Below are positions 8,799-17,986 of a DNA stretch of 57,083 nt, in pieces. The position numbers were made by a program, and so were the translations under genes. The number at the start of each line of letters is the position of its first letter. Position 1 is the first letter of the stretch. Location of the stretch: contig NZ_WIAQ01000003.1 of the NCBI RefSeq assembly GCF_009466385.1, positions 132,341 to 189,423 on the forward strand, read 5' to 3'. The notes below the pieces were generated by a model. It made no database searches. It was given only the letters and a program-made list of their open reading frames with translations, and was not told the DNA's origin. Source of the stretch: Peribacillus tepidiphilus (GTDB taxonomy: Bacteria > Bacillota > Bacilli > Bacillales > DSM-1321).

Positions 8799-10119
8799 AC
8801 ATACGCTTAGTTTTTACAGACCCGTAAACATATCCTATGACTGCTCCAATGATAGCAGGTAATGCCCATCCAATTCCTTCTGCAGCTAATGGAAGATGTA
8901 AAAGGACAGTATCAATGGTAGGAAAAGTAATTTGCGCGGCGCGCAATCCATCGAATAAGCTGACAAGACCGGCTGCCAATAATGCACAACCATATACACT
9001 TGCGTAGCTGTTAAACATATGATCCATAAATGAAAGAATAATCAAAACGATGGCAAGCGGATAAATAAAAACTAAAACTGGAAGTGAAAATGATATTAAC
9101 TGAGTTAAACCGACATTCGCAATTACTGTACTAAACAGAGATAAAATAATTACAATGCTTTTATAGGACAGCCTTGGAAAAACGATAGAAAAATATTTTG
9201 CACAAGAAGACACTAAACCGACAGAAGTTGTGATACAAGCTAGTGTAATCGTCACTCCAAGAATCACGGTTCCAAACGTTCCATATAAATAAGAAGCGGA
9301 AGAAGAAATGATAGCTCCTCCGTTATCGTGTAAGCCGATTGCCGAACTGCTTGTTGATCCGATGAAAGTTAACGAAATATAGACAAGAGTTAAACCGATT
9401 GCTGCAATGACTCCAGCAGACACGGAAGCCCTGGTAATAGCCTTAGGTTCTGTAACCCCCATGTCTTTGATCGAAGAAATGACAACGATTCCGAATACTA
9501 ATGCTGCAATCGTATCCATTGTTAAATACCCTTCAACAAAGCCTTTAAAAAATGGGTGCTCCTCATACCCGCCTAATGGTTTTCCTGGCTCGCCCATTGG
9601 AGTAATAAAGCTTTTTGCAACTAAAATGACAAGAACCATAACCATTAGAGGTGTGATGAATTTTCCGATACGATCCACTAGCTTAGCTGGATTTAATGAT
9701 AACCAGGCTGTTAGGGCAAAAAATAGGACTATATAAATGAACAATGGTAAACCATTTTTAGAAACATTATCATTCATGAATGGTGTGATGCCGATTTCGT
9801 AAGCAACAGTTCCTGTTCTTGGAATTCCAAATAAAGGACCTATTGCTAAATAAATGACAACGGTAAAAAGTAATCCAAAAGTAGGACTCACCCGATTGGC
9901 TAAAGATTGTAAATCACCTGCTTTACCAATTGCTACAACCCCTAGTAATGGCAATCCTACTCCAGTCACTAAAAAACCGGAAACAGCAATCCAGACATTT
10001 GTTCCTGCTTGTTGTCCAAGAAATGGAGGGAAAATAATGTTCCCTGCGCCCAAGAAAAGAGCAAATAGCATAAGTCCGATTGCGAATAATTGTTTACCGG
10101 AAAAATTTTGACCAACCAT
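8797..10119 (-). CDS. brnQ: branched-chain amino acid transport carrier BrnQ/BraB
   Basis: This is a 440-residue polytopic membrane protein with about 12 hydrophobic segments. The opening LFALFLGAGNIIFPPFLGQ is the LIVCS-family signature, and TTSVGLVSSCAKYF follows later. It imports leucine, isoleucine and valine with sodium or protons. The orthologue in B. subtilis at this place is braB. GGAGG precedes the ATG at 11-12 bases. In other Bacilli such carriers are often CodY-regulated; I see only a poor CodY-like match in the leader and do not claim a site. Confidence 0.93.
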   Translation of the reverse strand: MVGQNFSGKQLFAIGLMLFALFLGAGNIIFPPFLGQQAGTNVWIAVSGFLVTGVGLPLLGVVAIGKAGDLQSLANRVSPTFGLLFTVVIYLAIGPLFGIPRTGTVAYEIGITPFMNDNVSKNGLPLFIYIVLFFALTAWLSLNPAKLVDRIGKFITPLMVMVLVILVAKSFITPMGEPGKPLGGYEEHPFFKGFVEGYLTMDTIAALVFGIVVISSIKDMGVTEPKAITRASVSAGVIAAIGLTLVYISLTFIGSTSSSAIGLHDNGGAIISSSASYLYGTFGTVILGVTITLACITTSVGLVSSCAKYFSIVFPRLSYKSIVIILSLFSTVIANVGLTQLISFSLPVLVFIYPLAIVLIILSFMDHMFNSYASVYGCALLAAGLVSLFDGLRAAQITFPTIDTVLLHLPLAAEGIGWALPAIIGAVIGYVYGSVKTKRM

Positions 10120-10480
10120 ACGAAAAATAAACCTCCAAATTTGACAGAAATTTTGAACTTTTAAACCTTTAACATAGTAACATATTTATTTTAAAAATAG
10201 TTTCATTTTATAAAAGTAATACTATTCGATATATTGAAATAATTTATTCTATTCTAAAAATATTTTTAATAAAAAAACGGAAAGCGCCTGCTGAGAGCTA
10301 ACCATATTACGATCTGAAAATTTTTTATGGTTCTTCTGAAATTTAGGCTAATAAATAAAAAATTGAAAAACCTATAAACGAACTTACATACGATTCTTTT
10401 TGCTAGTCGTTTCCTAAACGATTCTGCTATGTTAATATTAAAAATTGTGTAAATAGATCACGGTGGATGGTGTTTCGATT
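10120..10480. other. AT-rich divergent intergenic region, brnQ/iscS
   Basis: The 360 bases between divergent genes must hold both promoters. A TAATAT at about 10433 could be the -10 for iscS. I found no convincing -35, riboswitch, repeat or additional ORF. Confidence 0.5.
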
Positions 10481-11626
10481 ATGATTTATTTTGATAATAG
10501 CGCAACTACAATGCCTTATGATGAGGTGTTGGACTCTTTCATGAAAGTATCTAAGGATTATTTTGGTAATCCTTCTTCTCTACACGGGATTGGAGCAATG
10601 GCAGAGAAATTATTAACCCAAGCTAGACAGCAAGTAGCACAGCTATTGGAAGTAAACGAAAACGAAATCTACTTCACATCTGGGGGAACGGAGGGAAACA
10701 ACTTAGCCATTAAAGGAGCAGCATTTGCTCATCAAAACAGAGGGAAACATATTATCATCTCCTCTATTGAGCACGCATCCGTTAAACAAACATGTGAGCA
10801 ACTTGCTGAAATGGGATTTGAAATCACAATACTTCCTGTGAACAAGGACGGCCGAGTAGAGGTTTCATCTGTTGAAGAGGCTATTAAGGAAGAAACCATC
10901 CTTGTGTCTGTCATGCATGTCAATAATGAAACAGGAGCTATTCAGCCGATTGAGGAAATAGGGAGTTTGTTAAAAAATCATTCCAAAATATTATTTCATG
11001 TTGATTTTGTACAAGGTGTCGGAAAAGTGGATTTGAATATCAAAAAGTGTGGAATAGACCTTTGCACGATTTCGGCTCATAAATTTCATGGATTAAAAGG
11101 AAATGGAATTCTGTTTATTCGAGAAGGGGTAAAAATGTTCCCACTATTTACTGGTGGCAGCCAAGAGCGAAAGTTAAGGAGTGGAACAGAGAATGTTGCC
11201 GGTGCAGTGTCAACTGCAAAAGCACTTAGAATGATTTTTGAAAAGAAGAAACATGATTTGAAAAATCTTTTAGAGGTCAGCAGGTTTTTGAAAGAAGAAT
11301 TAAGGAAAATCCCAGGAGTTGTTGTGAATACTCCAGAAGAAAACTGCGCACCTCATATCGTCAATTTCTCAGTTCCTGGCGTTAAATCAGAAGTGCTTGT
11401 TCATGCACTAGAGGAAAAGGGTATTTATGTTTCTACAACCAGTGCATGCTCTTCAAAGAAAAAATCGATTAGCAGCACAGTTTTTGCAATGACAGGAAGA
11501 GAGGATTTGGCTGAAAGCACCATTAGAATGAGCTTATCTTACCAAAACACTCTAGAAGAGGCGCAAACAGTCATAAAAGAATTAATCGCAGCTCTGAAAA
11601 GACTAAAAGAGGTGATGAAATCTTGA
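10481..11626 (+). CDS. nifZ: cysteine desulfurase dedicated to tRNA thiolation (NifZ/IscS type)
   Basis: The 381-residue class-V aminotransferase fold has the PLP lysine at about K201 (TISAHKFHG) and the sulfur-carrying cysteine at about C323 (TTSACSSKKK). The protein transfers persulfide sulfur from cysteine to an acceptor. The frame opens with GTG at 10463, but the ATG at 10481 gives the family N-terminus MIYFDNSATT. It overlaps thiI by four bases. In B. subtilis this NifZ-ThiI pair makes 4-thiouridine in tRNA, NifZ replacing the rhodanese domain that ThiI lacks. Confidence 0.92.
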   Translation: MIYFDNSATTMPYDEVLDSFMKVSKDYFGNPSSLHGIGAMAEKLLTQARQQVAQLLEVNENEIYFTSGGTEGNNLAIKGAAFAHQNRGKHIIISSIEHASVKQTCEQLAEMGFEITILPVNKDGRVEVSSVEEAIKEETILVSVMHVNNETGAIQPIEEIGSLLKNHSKILFHVDFVQGVGKVDLNIKKCGIDLCTISAHKFHGLKGNGILFIREGVKMFPLFTGGSQERKLRSGTENVAGAVSTAKALRMIFEKKKHDLKNLLEVSRFLKEELRKIPGVVVNTPEENCAPHIVNFSVPGVKSEVLVHALEEKGIYVSTTSACSSKKKSISSTVFAMTGREDLAESTIRMSLSYQNTLEEAQTVIKELIAALKRLKEVMKS

Positions 11627-12831
11627 AATATGATCATATTATTATTCGATATGGAGAAATGTCGACAAAAGGAAGGAATAGAAAACTCTTTATCGATCGT
11701 TTAAAAAAAAGCATAAAAAAAAGCTTGGCTGATTTTAAAGCAGTATCCATTGATTCAAAAAGGGATCGTATGTATGTGCTACTAAATGGAGAAGACCATG
11801 AGCCCATTATAGACAGGCTGAAGAGGATTTTCGGTATTCAATCATTAAGCCCAGCAATAAAGGTAGAAAGAGACATTGAAGAAATAAAACATGCTTCCCT
11901 TCATTACGTAAAGCACCTATCAAAAAACATCCAAACGTTTAAAGTGGATACCAATCGGGCAGATAAGTCCTTTCCAATGAAAACGGATGAAATCAATCAT
12001 AGCATTGGCGGACACATTCTTAAAAACACGGATGGTTTAAAAGTCGATGTAAGAAACCCTGATCTAAAGCTGATCGTCGATGTTAGAAAAGACGCAGTTT
12101 ACTTAACGGGGGAAATCATCCCGGGCGCTGGTGGCTTGCCGTATGGGTCGAGTGGAAAGGCTATGCTGATGTTATCAGGTGGAATTGACAGCCCTGTTGC
12201 AGGTTATCTTTCTTTGAAAAGAGGCCTTGAGATTGAGTGTATACATTTTTATAGTCCTCCATTTACAAGCGAGCGCTCAAAACAGAAGGTTCTTGATCTA
12301 GCAAATGTGTTAGCGGGTTTTACCGGAAAGATGACGGTTCACATCGTTCCTTTTACGGAAATTCAAAAGCTTATTCATAAACAAATCCCGGAAAGTTACA
12401 CGATGACCTCCACAAGAAGATTAATGCTGCAAATTGCTGATCGCCTGCGTGAAAAAAATGAAGGGTTGGCCATTGTGACAGGTGAAAGCTTGGGCCAGGT
12501 CGCAAGCCAAACCTTAAACAGCATGTACACAATTAACGAAGTTACCAATACTCCTGTACTCCGTCCACTGATCACAATGGACAAAACAGAGATTATCGAA
12601 ATGGCACGCACCATAGGAACGTTGGATATTTCGAATAGACCATATGAAGATTGCTGTACAGTTTTCACACCAGCAAATCCGAAAACGAAACCTAAGCTAG
12701 AAAAGGTACAATACTATGAAAGCTTTATTGATTTTTCAGAGTTGATAAAGGAAGCAGTAGAAAATACAGAAACCATTCATATTTCTAGTAAAAATGATAA
12801 CCATTCATTGAGTTTTTTTGATTTGTTATAG
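11623..12831 (+). CDS. thiI: tRNA 4-thiouridine synthase ThiI
   Basis: The 402-residue protein has an N-terminal ferredoxin-like and THUMP RNA-binding region (about 1-165) and a PP-loop ATP-binding domain (MLMLSGGIDSPVAGYL). It stops after the PP-loop domain, so it lacks the C-terminal rhodanese domain of the E. coli protein, as in other Bacilli. It adenylates U8 of tRNA for thiolation and receives sulfur from the upstream desulfurase. It begins at a TTG inside the iscS stop (TTGA overlap), so translation is likely coupled. Confidence 0.95.
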   Translation: MKYDHIIIRYGEMSTKGRNRKLFIDRLKKSIKKSLADFKAVSIDSKRDRMYVLLNGEDHEPIIDRLKRIFGIQSLSPAIKVERDIEEIKHASLHYVKHLSKNIQTFKVDTNRADKSFPMKTDEINHSIGGHILKNTDGLKVDVRNPDLKLIVDVRKDAVYLTGEIIPGAGGLPYGSSGKAMLMLSGGIDSPVAGYLSLKRGLEIECIHFYSPPFTSERSKQKVLDLANVLAGFTGKMTVHIVPFTEIQKLIHKQIPESYTMTSTRRLMLQIADRLREKNEGLAIVTGESLGQVASQTLNSMYTINEVTNTPVLRPLITMDKTEIIEMARTIGTLDISNRPYEDCCTVFTPANPKTKPKLEKVQYYESFIDFSELIKEAVENTETIHISSKNDNHSLSFFDLL

Positions 12832-12892
12832 TGACAAGGAAAAAAAGCTTAGAAAATTGGGGGATTTGTGAACAATTACCAAGAAGCTAGAA

Positions 12893-12922
12893 GAATATAG
12901 CCATGTGTTTTTACGCAATCTA
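12893..12922 (+). promoter_or_regulatory. SigG-type promoter of the SASP gene
   Basis: A -35-like GAATA (12893-12897) and a -10-like CAATCTA (12916-12922) are separated by 18 bases. This fits the SigG consensus and lies about 24 bases before the SASP start, as expected for a forespore gene. Confidence 0.65.
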
Positions 12923-12945
12923 TACTCACAAGGAGGTGAATACAC

Positions 12946-13140
12946 ATGGCAAACAACAACCAACTTCTAGTTTCTGGTGTACAAAACGCTCTTGATTCAA
13001 TGAAGTATGAAATCGCTACTGAATTTGGGGTTCAACTTGGACCGGATTCAACATCTCGCGCAAACGGTTCTGTAGGTGGAGAAATTACTAAGCGTTTAGT
13101 TCAAATGGCTGAACAACAATTAGGTGGTTTCCAAAAATAA
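12946..13140 (+). CDS. sspA: alpha/beta-type small acid-soluble spore protein
   Basis: The 64-residue protein shows the family motifs: [17 protein letters not shown], with the GPR protease site at EFG, and [15 protein letters not shown], the DNA-binding helix. It coats spore DNA, giving UV and heat resistance, and is degraded at germination. A strong AAGGAGGTG precedes the ATG. Its position after thiI matches B. subtilis sspA; several paralogues normally exist, so the letter is by synteny. Confidence 0.93.
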   Translation: MANNNQLLVSGVQNALDSMKYEIATEFGVQLGPDSTSRANGSVGGEITKRLVQMAEQQLGGFQK

Positions 13141-13160
13141 TTAAATACAAAATGGCTGCA

Positions 13161-13376
13161 GAAGGGAGCAGGTTTTATACCTGCTCCCTTCAGATTGTCC
13201 GCAAACGCTCGCATCCATCGTCACGAACTCTCCTCCCGTGCTTATTACCATCTAGGGTAACTCCGAGCCTCGCACGGGTTCGTTCCTTGACTGAGAAGCG
13301 TTTTCAATTAGTCTGAATGTGCATAAAATATACTTTGTCTACATACAAAAAAGGGGCAGGTTTTATACCTGCTCCC
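13161..13376 (+). repeat. dispersed structured repeat, copy 1, bracketed by duplicate hairpins
   Basis: A 125-base core (13191-13315) starts CAGATTGTCCGCAAACGCT and ends AGCGTTTTCAATTAGTCTG, imperfect terminal inverted repeats of about 19 bases around a GC-rich interior. A ~25-base tail with a CTTTGTCTACA motif follows. The core aligns without gaps to the reverse complement of 22713-22837 at about 84% by hand count. Left (13161-13191) and right (13353-13376) of it are two nearly identical hairpins, GGGAGCAGG-TTTTATA-CCTGCTCCC and GGGGCAGG-TTTTATA-CCTGCTCCC. The left one has lost the T-run expected of the SASP terminator; the right one has a T-run only on the minus strand. Confidence 0.8.
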
Positions 13377-13462
13377 ATTATATTTATAAAGATTGATGAT
13401 TTCGTTATTCTTCAAAAAATCCTCCGGTCATTATTACATAAAATTTTTCGATGTAAAAATAA

Positions 13463-13491
13463 TTTAAAATATTAAAAATTTTTTGTATAAT
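13463..13491 (+). promoter_or_regulatory. candidate SigA promoter of mbcS
   Basis: TTTAAA (13463) and a perfect TATAAT (13486) are spaced by 17 bases, about 38 bases before the start codon. The -35 is weak. Confidence 0.55.
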
Positions 13492-13528
13492 AATGATTGT
13501 TAGTTAAGCTGATAGGGGGAGAATGTAA

Positions 13529-15112
13529 ATGAAACGAGAAGACCTACTTGCTCCAAAGCATTACAATCTTACATCGGAGATGGAACGATTTGCCCAAAAT
13601 CCAGAAAAGATTGCATTGAAATGGGAAAACGAAACAGGAGAAAAAAAGGAAATTACATACGCTGCTTTAATGAAAGCAGCCAATAAAATTGGAAACGTTT
13701 TCTCTGAACAGGGATTGAAAAAAGGGGATACAATCCTTGCTATTATTCCTCGCTTAATTGAGGCATATCAAGTATATATTGCTGCATTAAAAATAGGTTT
13801 AGTCGTTATTCCTAGTTCGGAAATGCTAAGAACGAAAGATCTCCAATACCGGATTACACACGGAGACGTAAAAGGGATAGTAAGCTATTATCCTTATATT
13901 GAAGAATTTTCAGAAATTAACGAGTATGATCAGCTACTAAAATTTTCAGTAGGAAAACAGGTTGATGGATGGCTTTCTTTGGAAAGCTTGATGGAAAATG
14001 TTTCAGATGAATGTAAGGCAGCTGATACATTAGCTGAAGACATGGCGTTTTTATCCTATACATCTGGTACAACTGGTAATCCAAAAGGGGTAGTGCATAC
14101 TCATGGATGGGCATTTGCTCATTTGAAGACAGCTGCTGCAAAATGGCTCTGTATTGAAGAAAACGATACGGTTTGGGCAACTGCTGGTCCAGGCTGGCAA
14201 AAGTGGATTTGGAGCCCGTTTTTATCTGTATTAGGTTCAGGCGCAACTGGCCTTGTGTATAACGGAAAATTTGAACCACAGAAATATTTACAGCTACTCG
14301 ATCGTTATGAAGTGAACGTACTTTGCTGTACTCCAACTGAGTATCGCTTAATGGCGAAGGTAGATAATCTGTCAGAATACAAATTAGAAAAGCTCCATAG
14401 TGCAGTATCTGCTGGAGAACCGCTTAACAGAGAGGTTATTGACACATTCCGAAAGCACTTTAACGTGACAGTGCGTGATGGATACGGACAAACAGAAAAC
14501 ACATTGCTTGTTGGTGTAACGAAAGGAATGGAAATCAAACCTGGTTCTATGGGCAAGCCTACTCCTGGTAACCGTGTGGAAATCATTAATGAGCTAGGTG
14601 AGCCATGTGCTGTCGGCGAAGTAGGAGACATTGCAGTGCATGTGGAAACCCCGGCTTTATTTAAAAATTACTATAAAGATCCTGAAAGAACAGCTATGCA
14701 ATTCCGAGGCGATTATTATATTACTGGAGATAAGGCGAAAATGGATGAAGATGGTTATTTTTGGTTTGAAGGCCGTGGGGATGATATTATTATTTCTTCT
14801 GGCTATACAATCGGACCTTTTGAAGTGGAAGATGCTCTTGTTAAGCACCCTTCTGTAAAAGAATGTGCCGTTGTTGCAAGTCCAGATGAAGTACGAGGTC
14901 ATATTGTTAAAGCGTTCGTTGTATTAAAAGAAGGTGTAGATGCAACCGATCCAGAGTTAATTCCTGCTCTTCAACAACATGTAAAAGATTTAACGGCACC
15001 TTATAAATATCCAAGAAAAATCGAATTTATCGAGGAGCTGCCAAAAACTACTTCAGGAAAAATCCGTCGAATAGAATTAAGACAACAAGAGCTGCAAGCG
15101 CTTAAATCCTGA
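13529..15112 (+). CDS. mbcS: acyl-CoA synthetase, MbcS type
   Basis: This 527-residue ANL-superfamily enzyme has the P-loop-like SYTSGTTGNPKGVVHTHG, the adenylate-binding DGYGQTEN, TGDKAKMDEDGYFWFEGR in the hinge region and the catalytic lysine near the end (KTTSGKIRR). It activates a short or medium carboxylate to its CoA ester through an acyl-adenylate. Similarity and position match B. subtilis ytcI, the MbcS (methylbutyryl-CoA synthetase) type that feeds branched-chain precursors to fatty acid synthesis. Substrate choice is inferred from the family only. The Shine-Dalgarno is AGGGGGAG. Confidence 0.85.
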   Translation: MKREDLLAPKHYNLTSEMERFAQNPEKIALKWENETGEKKEITYAALMKAANKIGNVFSEQGLKKGDTILAIIPRLIEAYQVYIAALKIGLVVIPSSEMLRTKDLQYRITHGDVKGIVSYYPYIEEFSEINEYDQLLKFSVGKQVDGWLSLESLMENVSDECKAADTLAEDMAFLSYTSGTTGNPKGVVHTHGWAFAHLKTAAAKWLCIEENDTVWATAGPGWQKWIWSPFLSVLGSGATGLVYNGKFEPQKYLQLLDRYEVNVLCCTPTEYRLMAKVDNLSEYKLEKLHSAVSAGEPLNREVIDTFRKHFNVTVRDGYGQTENTLLVGVTKGMEIKPGSMGKPTPGNRVEIINELGEPCAVGEVGDIAVHVETPALFKNYYKDPERTAMQFRGDYYITGDKAKMDEDGYFWFEGRGDDIIISSGYTIGPFEVEDALVKHPSVKECAVVASPDEVRGHIVKAFVVLKEGVDATDPELIPALQQHVKDLTAPYKYPRKIEFIEELPKTTSGKIRRIELRQQELQALKS

Positions 15113-15123
15113 TGAACTATTTA

Positions 15124-15172
15124 AATTTCGGAATGAAGAGAACGTGTGTCTCTTTATTTCGGAATTTTTTTT
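15124..15172 (+). terminator. terminator after mbcS
   Basis: AAATTTCGGAATGAAGAGA pairs through several G-U pairs with TCTCTTTATTTCGGAATTT, loop ACGTGTG, followed by a run of Ts. Confidence 0.8.
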
Positions 15173-15241
15173 GTATTCTATTTTTAGATTTTTTTTTTGT
15201 ATAAAATGATTGTATTCATGAATTTGTGGGAGTGAAGCAAT

Positions 15242-16831
15242 ATGGGCAAGCTTTGGTTTGGAGGCAGAATCTATACGATGGTCAAGGAGAACGAAACGGT
15301 TGAAGCTGTGTATACTGATGGAGGCAAAATTATTGAAACAGGCCTATACATACAATTAAAAGAAAAGTTTAAAGGAACAATTGAAGAAGAGATTAACTTG
15401 AATGGTGGAATGATGCTTCCCGGCTTAGTAGACAGCCACCTACATTTAATCGGTTATGGAGAAAGTTTACTCCGTTTAAACCTTTCTTCAATGAATAGCA
15501 AAGAAAAAGTATTGAATGCAATCAAAGAAAAATGTTCTCAAACGGAAAAAGGAAAGTGGATTGTAGCGGAGGGATGGAATGAAAACAACTGGATACAGCC
15601 AGATCTTATTCATAAAAGTGAATTAGATGATATTTCAACAGACCATCCAATTGTCTTAAAAAGAGTGTGCCGACACGCTTTGATTGTTAATAGCAAAGCG
15701 TTAGAAGTGTGCGGGGTTGATGAGAATACAGAAGCTCCATTCGGAGGTGGGATAGGAAGAGGAACAGATGGAGAACTTTCAGGGCTATTTCAGGATCATG
15801 CACAAGATTTAATAGTATCCCACTTACCTAGTGTTGATGAGGAGTATTTAAAAGGTGCGCTTCGTCTTGCTATAGTTGATTGTTATAAATATGGGATTAC
15901 AGGTGTCCACACAGAGGATTTATTTTATTACAATGGATTTAATGATACGTTCAAAGCCATTCGCGAGTCGTTTAACGAAATGCCATTGCGCGCACATTTG
16001 CTTGTTCATCATGAAGTGATGGATGAAATGATTCAATCGGGATATTTCTTTAAAGCAGGAAACGAATTTGTAGAATTTGGTGCGATGAAAATTTTTGCTG
16101 ATGGATCGCTAGGTGGTAGAACGGCCTTATTGAGTCGACCTTATGCAGATACAAAGGAAACAAAAGGAATAGCAATTCATACAGAAGAAGAGCTGAATGA
16201 GCTTGTAAGAAAGGCTAGAATTTTTGGGATGCCCGTAGCCATTCATGCAATTGGGGACGAAGCATTTGAAATGGCTTTAAAAGCTATCGTAGCTTGTCCT
16301 CCTCCGGAAGGAACAAAGGACCGACTTATTCATGCCTCTATTTTAAGACCAGATATTATTGAAAAGCTTAAGGATGTGCCGGTTGTCCTCGATATACAGC
16401 CCGTCTTTGTTTCTTCTGACGGTTCTTGGATAAGGGAGCGATTGGGAGATGATAAACGATACCTTCCGTATGCTTGGAAAACACTACTAAAAAATGGCAT
16501 AAAGTGTGCTGGAGGTTCTGATGCTCCTATTGAAAAGTTAAACCCACTATACGGGATCTATGCTGCAGTGACAAGACGTTCACTAGAGGGAAATGGAGAA
16601 AGCTCCAACCCAACAGAGCGTCTGTCCATGTATGAAGCAATTCAGCTTTTTACAGCTGGAAGTGCCTTGGCTGCAGGAAATGAAAAGAGATTTGGTTATA
16701 TTGAAAAAGGTTTTGCCGCTGACTTTTCGATTTTTGACAGGGATTTATTTCATGTCGCAGAAGAAGAAATTGTATATGTCGAAACGCTCATGACAGTCAT
16801 CGCTGAGAAGGTTGTGTATAAAAAGGGATAA
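15242..16831 (+). CDS. ytcJ: amidohydrolase family protein YtcJ
   Basis: The 529-residue metal-dependent hydrolase has the HxH motif (LVDSHLHLIGYG) near residue 65, a probable metal-bridging lysine region, the histidine of VAIHAIGDEA near 340, and the late aspartate of GGSDAPIE. It belongs to the amidohydrolase-3 / YtcJ group, whose substrates are mostly unknown (cyclic amides or N-acyl compounds). It is separated from mbcS by a terminator and has GGGAGTG before the ATG. No substrate should be inferred. Confidence 0.88.
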   Translation: MGKLWFGGRIYTMVKENETVEAVYTDGGKIIETGLYIQLKEKFKGTIEEEINLNGGMMLPGLVDSHLHLIGYGESLLRLNLSSMNSKEKVLNAIKEKCSQTEKGKWIVAEGWNENNWIQPDLIHKSELDDISTDHPIVLKRVCRHALIVNSKALEVCGVDENTEAPFGGGIGRGTDGELSGLFQDHAQDLIVSHLPSVDEEYLKGALRLAIVDCYKYGITGVHTEDLFYYNGFNDTFKAIRESFNEMPLRAHLLVHHEVMDEMIQSGYFFKAGNEFVEFGAMKIFADGSLGGRTALLSRPYADTKETKGIAIHTEEELNELVRKARIFGMPVAIHAIGDEAFEMALKAIVACPPPEGTKDRLIHASILRPDIIEKLKDVPVVLDIQPVFVSSDGSWIRERLGDDKRYLPYAWKTLLKNGIKCAGGSDAPIEKLNPLYGIYAAVTRRSLEGNGESSNPTERLSMYEAIQLFTAGSALAAGNEKRFGYIEKGFAADFSIFDRDLFHVAEEEIVYVETLMTVIAEKVVYKKG

Positions 16832-16935
16832 GTCGATCGAAAAGTATTTCTGTTTTTTGTGTGGTATTATTTTACTGGTAGATTTATAATATATATTATT
16901 TCGAGAATAGAAATATATAGAATGGAGCTATCAGG

Positions 16936-17865
16936 ATGAAGGGATCACAGGAGCGTGAAGGAATTTTTTATGCAGGCTTATCGTATCTGATTTGGGGCTT
17001 TTTCCCGATTTACTGGAAATGGCTAGGTCATGTAAGTGCTGAAGAAATTTTAGCTCATCGGGTAATATGGTCGTTTGTTTTCATGGTTGTTTTGCTGTTG
17101 TGTATGAAAAAATGGGGACATTTCTTAAGTTATTTAAAAGAAATTTCTCATGACTATAAAAAATTGTCTGCACTCATTCTCGCTTCTTTATTGGTTAGTT
17201 CAAACTGGGGAATATTCATCTGGGCAATCAATGCAGACAGAATTTTGGATACATCCCTTGGATATTATATTAATCCGTTGATTAGTGTTCTTTTAGGAGT
17301 GATCTTCTTAAAAGAAAAACTTTCCCAAGCCCAAGTCCTTTCGGTCGCTCTAGCTTCTATAGGCGTTCTAATCCTTACGATCCAATTTGGAAAGTTCCCG
17401 ACCATTTCGTTTTTACTGGCTATAACCTTTGGGTTGTATGGACTTGTCAAAAAAATGATTAATGCTGATTCAGAAATTGGCTTAACATTAGAAACCATGA
17501 TGGTGACGCCGTTGGCTATCCTTTATTTTGGATATTTGTCGTTAAATGGCCAATCCTTATTTTTTGAGACAACCCATACAGCATTGCTACTTATTGGAGG
17601 AGGAATAGCCACTGCCTTGCCACTTCTCTTTTTTGCAAAAGGAGCACAAAAGGTATCTTTATCGATGCTAGGATTACTTCAATATATTGTACCAACGATG
17701 ACACTATTATTAGGAGTCTTTGTGTATCATGAGCCTTTTACAAAAACGCATTTTATCTCTTTTCTATTTATTTGGAGCGGCTTAACCATATACTCACTGT
17801 CCAAATCAAAGCTTTCAAAAAATACATTGGCAAAATATAAACAAAAAGGAAAAATTGGTGCATAA
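16936..17865 (+). CDS. rarD: EamA-family permease RarD
   Basis: This is a 309-residue membrane protein with about ten hydrophobic helices in two EamA repeats. The start (GIFYAGLSYLIWGFFPIYWK) is characteristic of RarD. RarD proteins belong to the drug/metabolite transporter superfamily and are annotated as chloramphenicol-sensitive protein; the true substrate is unknown. It sits alone between ytcJ and a strong bidirectional terminator. A TGGAGC serves as ribosome-binding site. Confidence 0.9.
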   Translation: MKGSQEREGIFYAGLSYLIWGFFPIYWKWLGHVSAEEILAHRVIWSFVFMVVLLLCMKKWGHFLSYLKEISHDYKKLSALILASLLVSSNWGIFIWAINADRILDTSLGYYINPLISVLLGVIFLKEKLSQAQVLSVALASIGVLILTIQFGKFPTISFLLAITFGLYGLVKKMINADSEIGLTLETMMVTPLAILYFGYLSLNGQSLFFETTHTALLLIGGGIATALPLLFFAKGAQKVSLSMLGLLQYIVPTMTLLLGVFVYHEPFTKTHFISFLFIWSGLTIYSLSKSKLSKNTLAKYKQKGKIGA

Positions 17866-17886
17866 AAACAATATACCTTGTAGAGA

Positions 17887-17945
17887 AAAAGCAGCTGACC
17901 CATCATAAGTGTTAGGTACTTAAGTTGGGTCAGCTTTTCTTTTTC
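17887..17945. terminator. bidirectional terminator, rarD/nadK2
   Basis: GAAAAAGCAGCTGACCCA pairs with TGGGTCAGCTTTTCTTTTTC around a loop of about 23 bases. Both strands end in T-rich runs. Confidence 0.88.
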
Positions 17946-17986
17946 CAGCTCAAAGAGCCAGCTCTTTTGGTAAAATAAAGTGAAAC

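Noticed and set aside
10120-10330. CodY boxes upstream of brnQ
   Set aside because: Best matches have five mismatches to AATTTTCWGAAAATT in a very AT-rich spacer, no better than chance.
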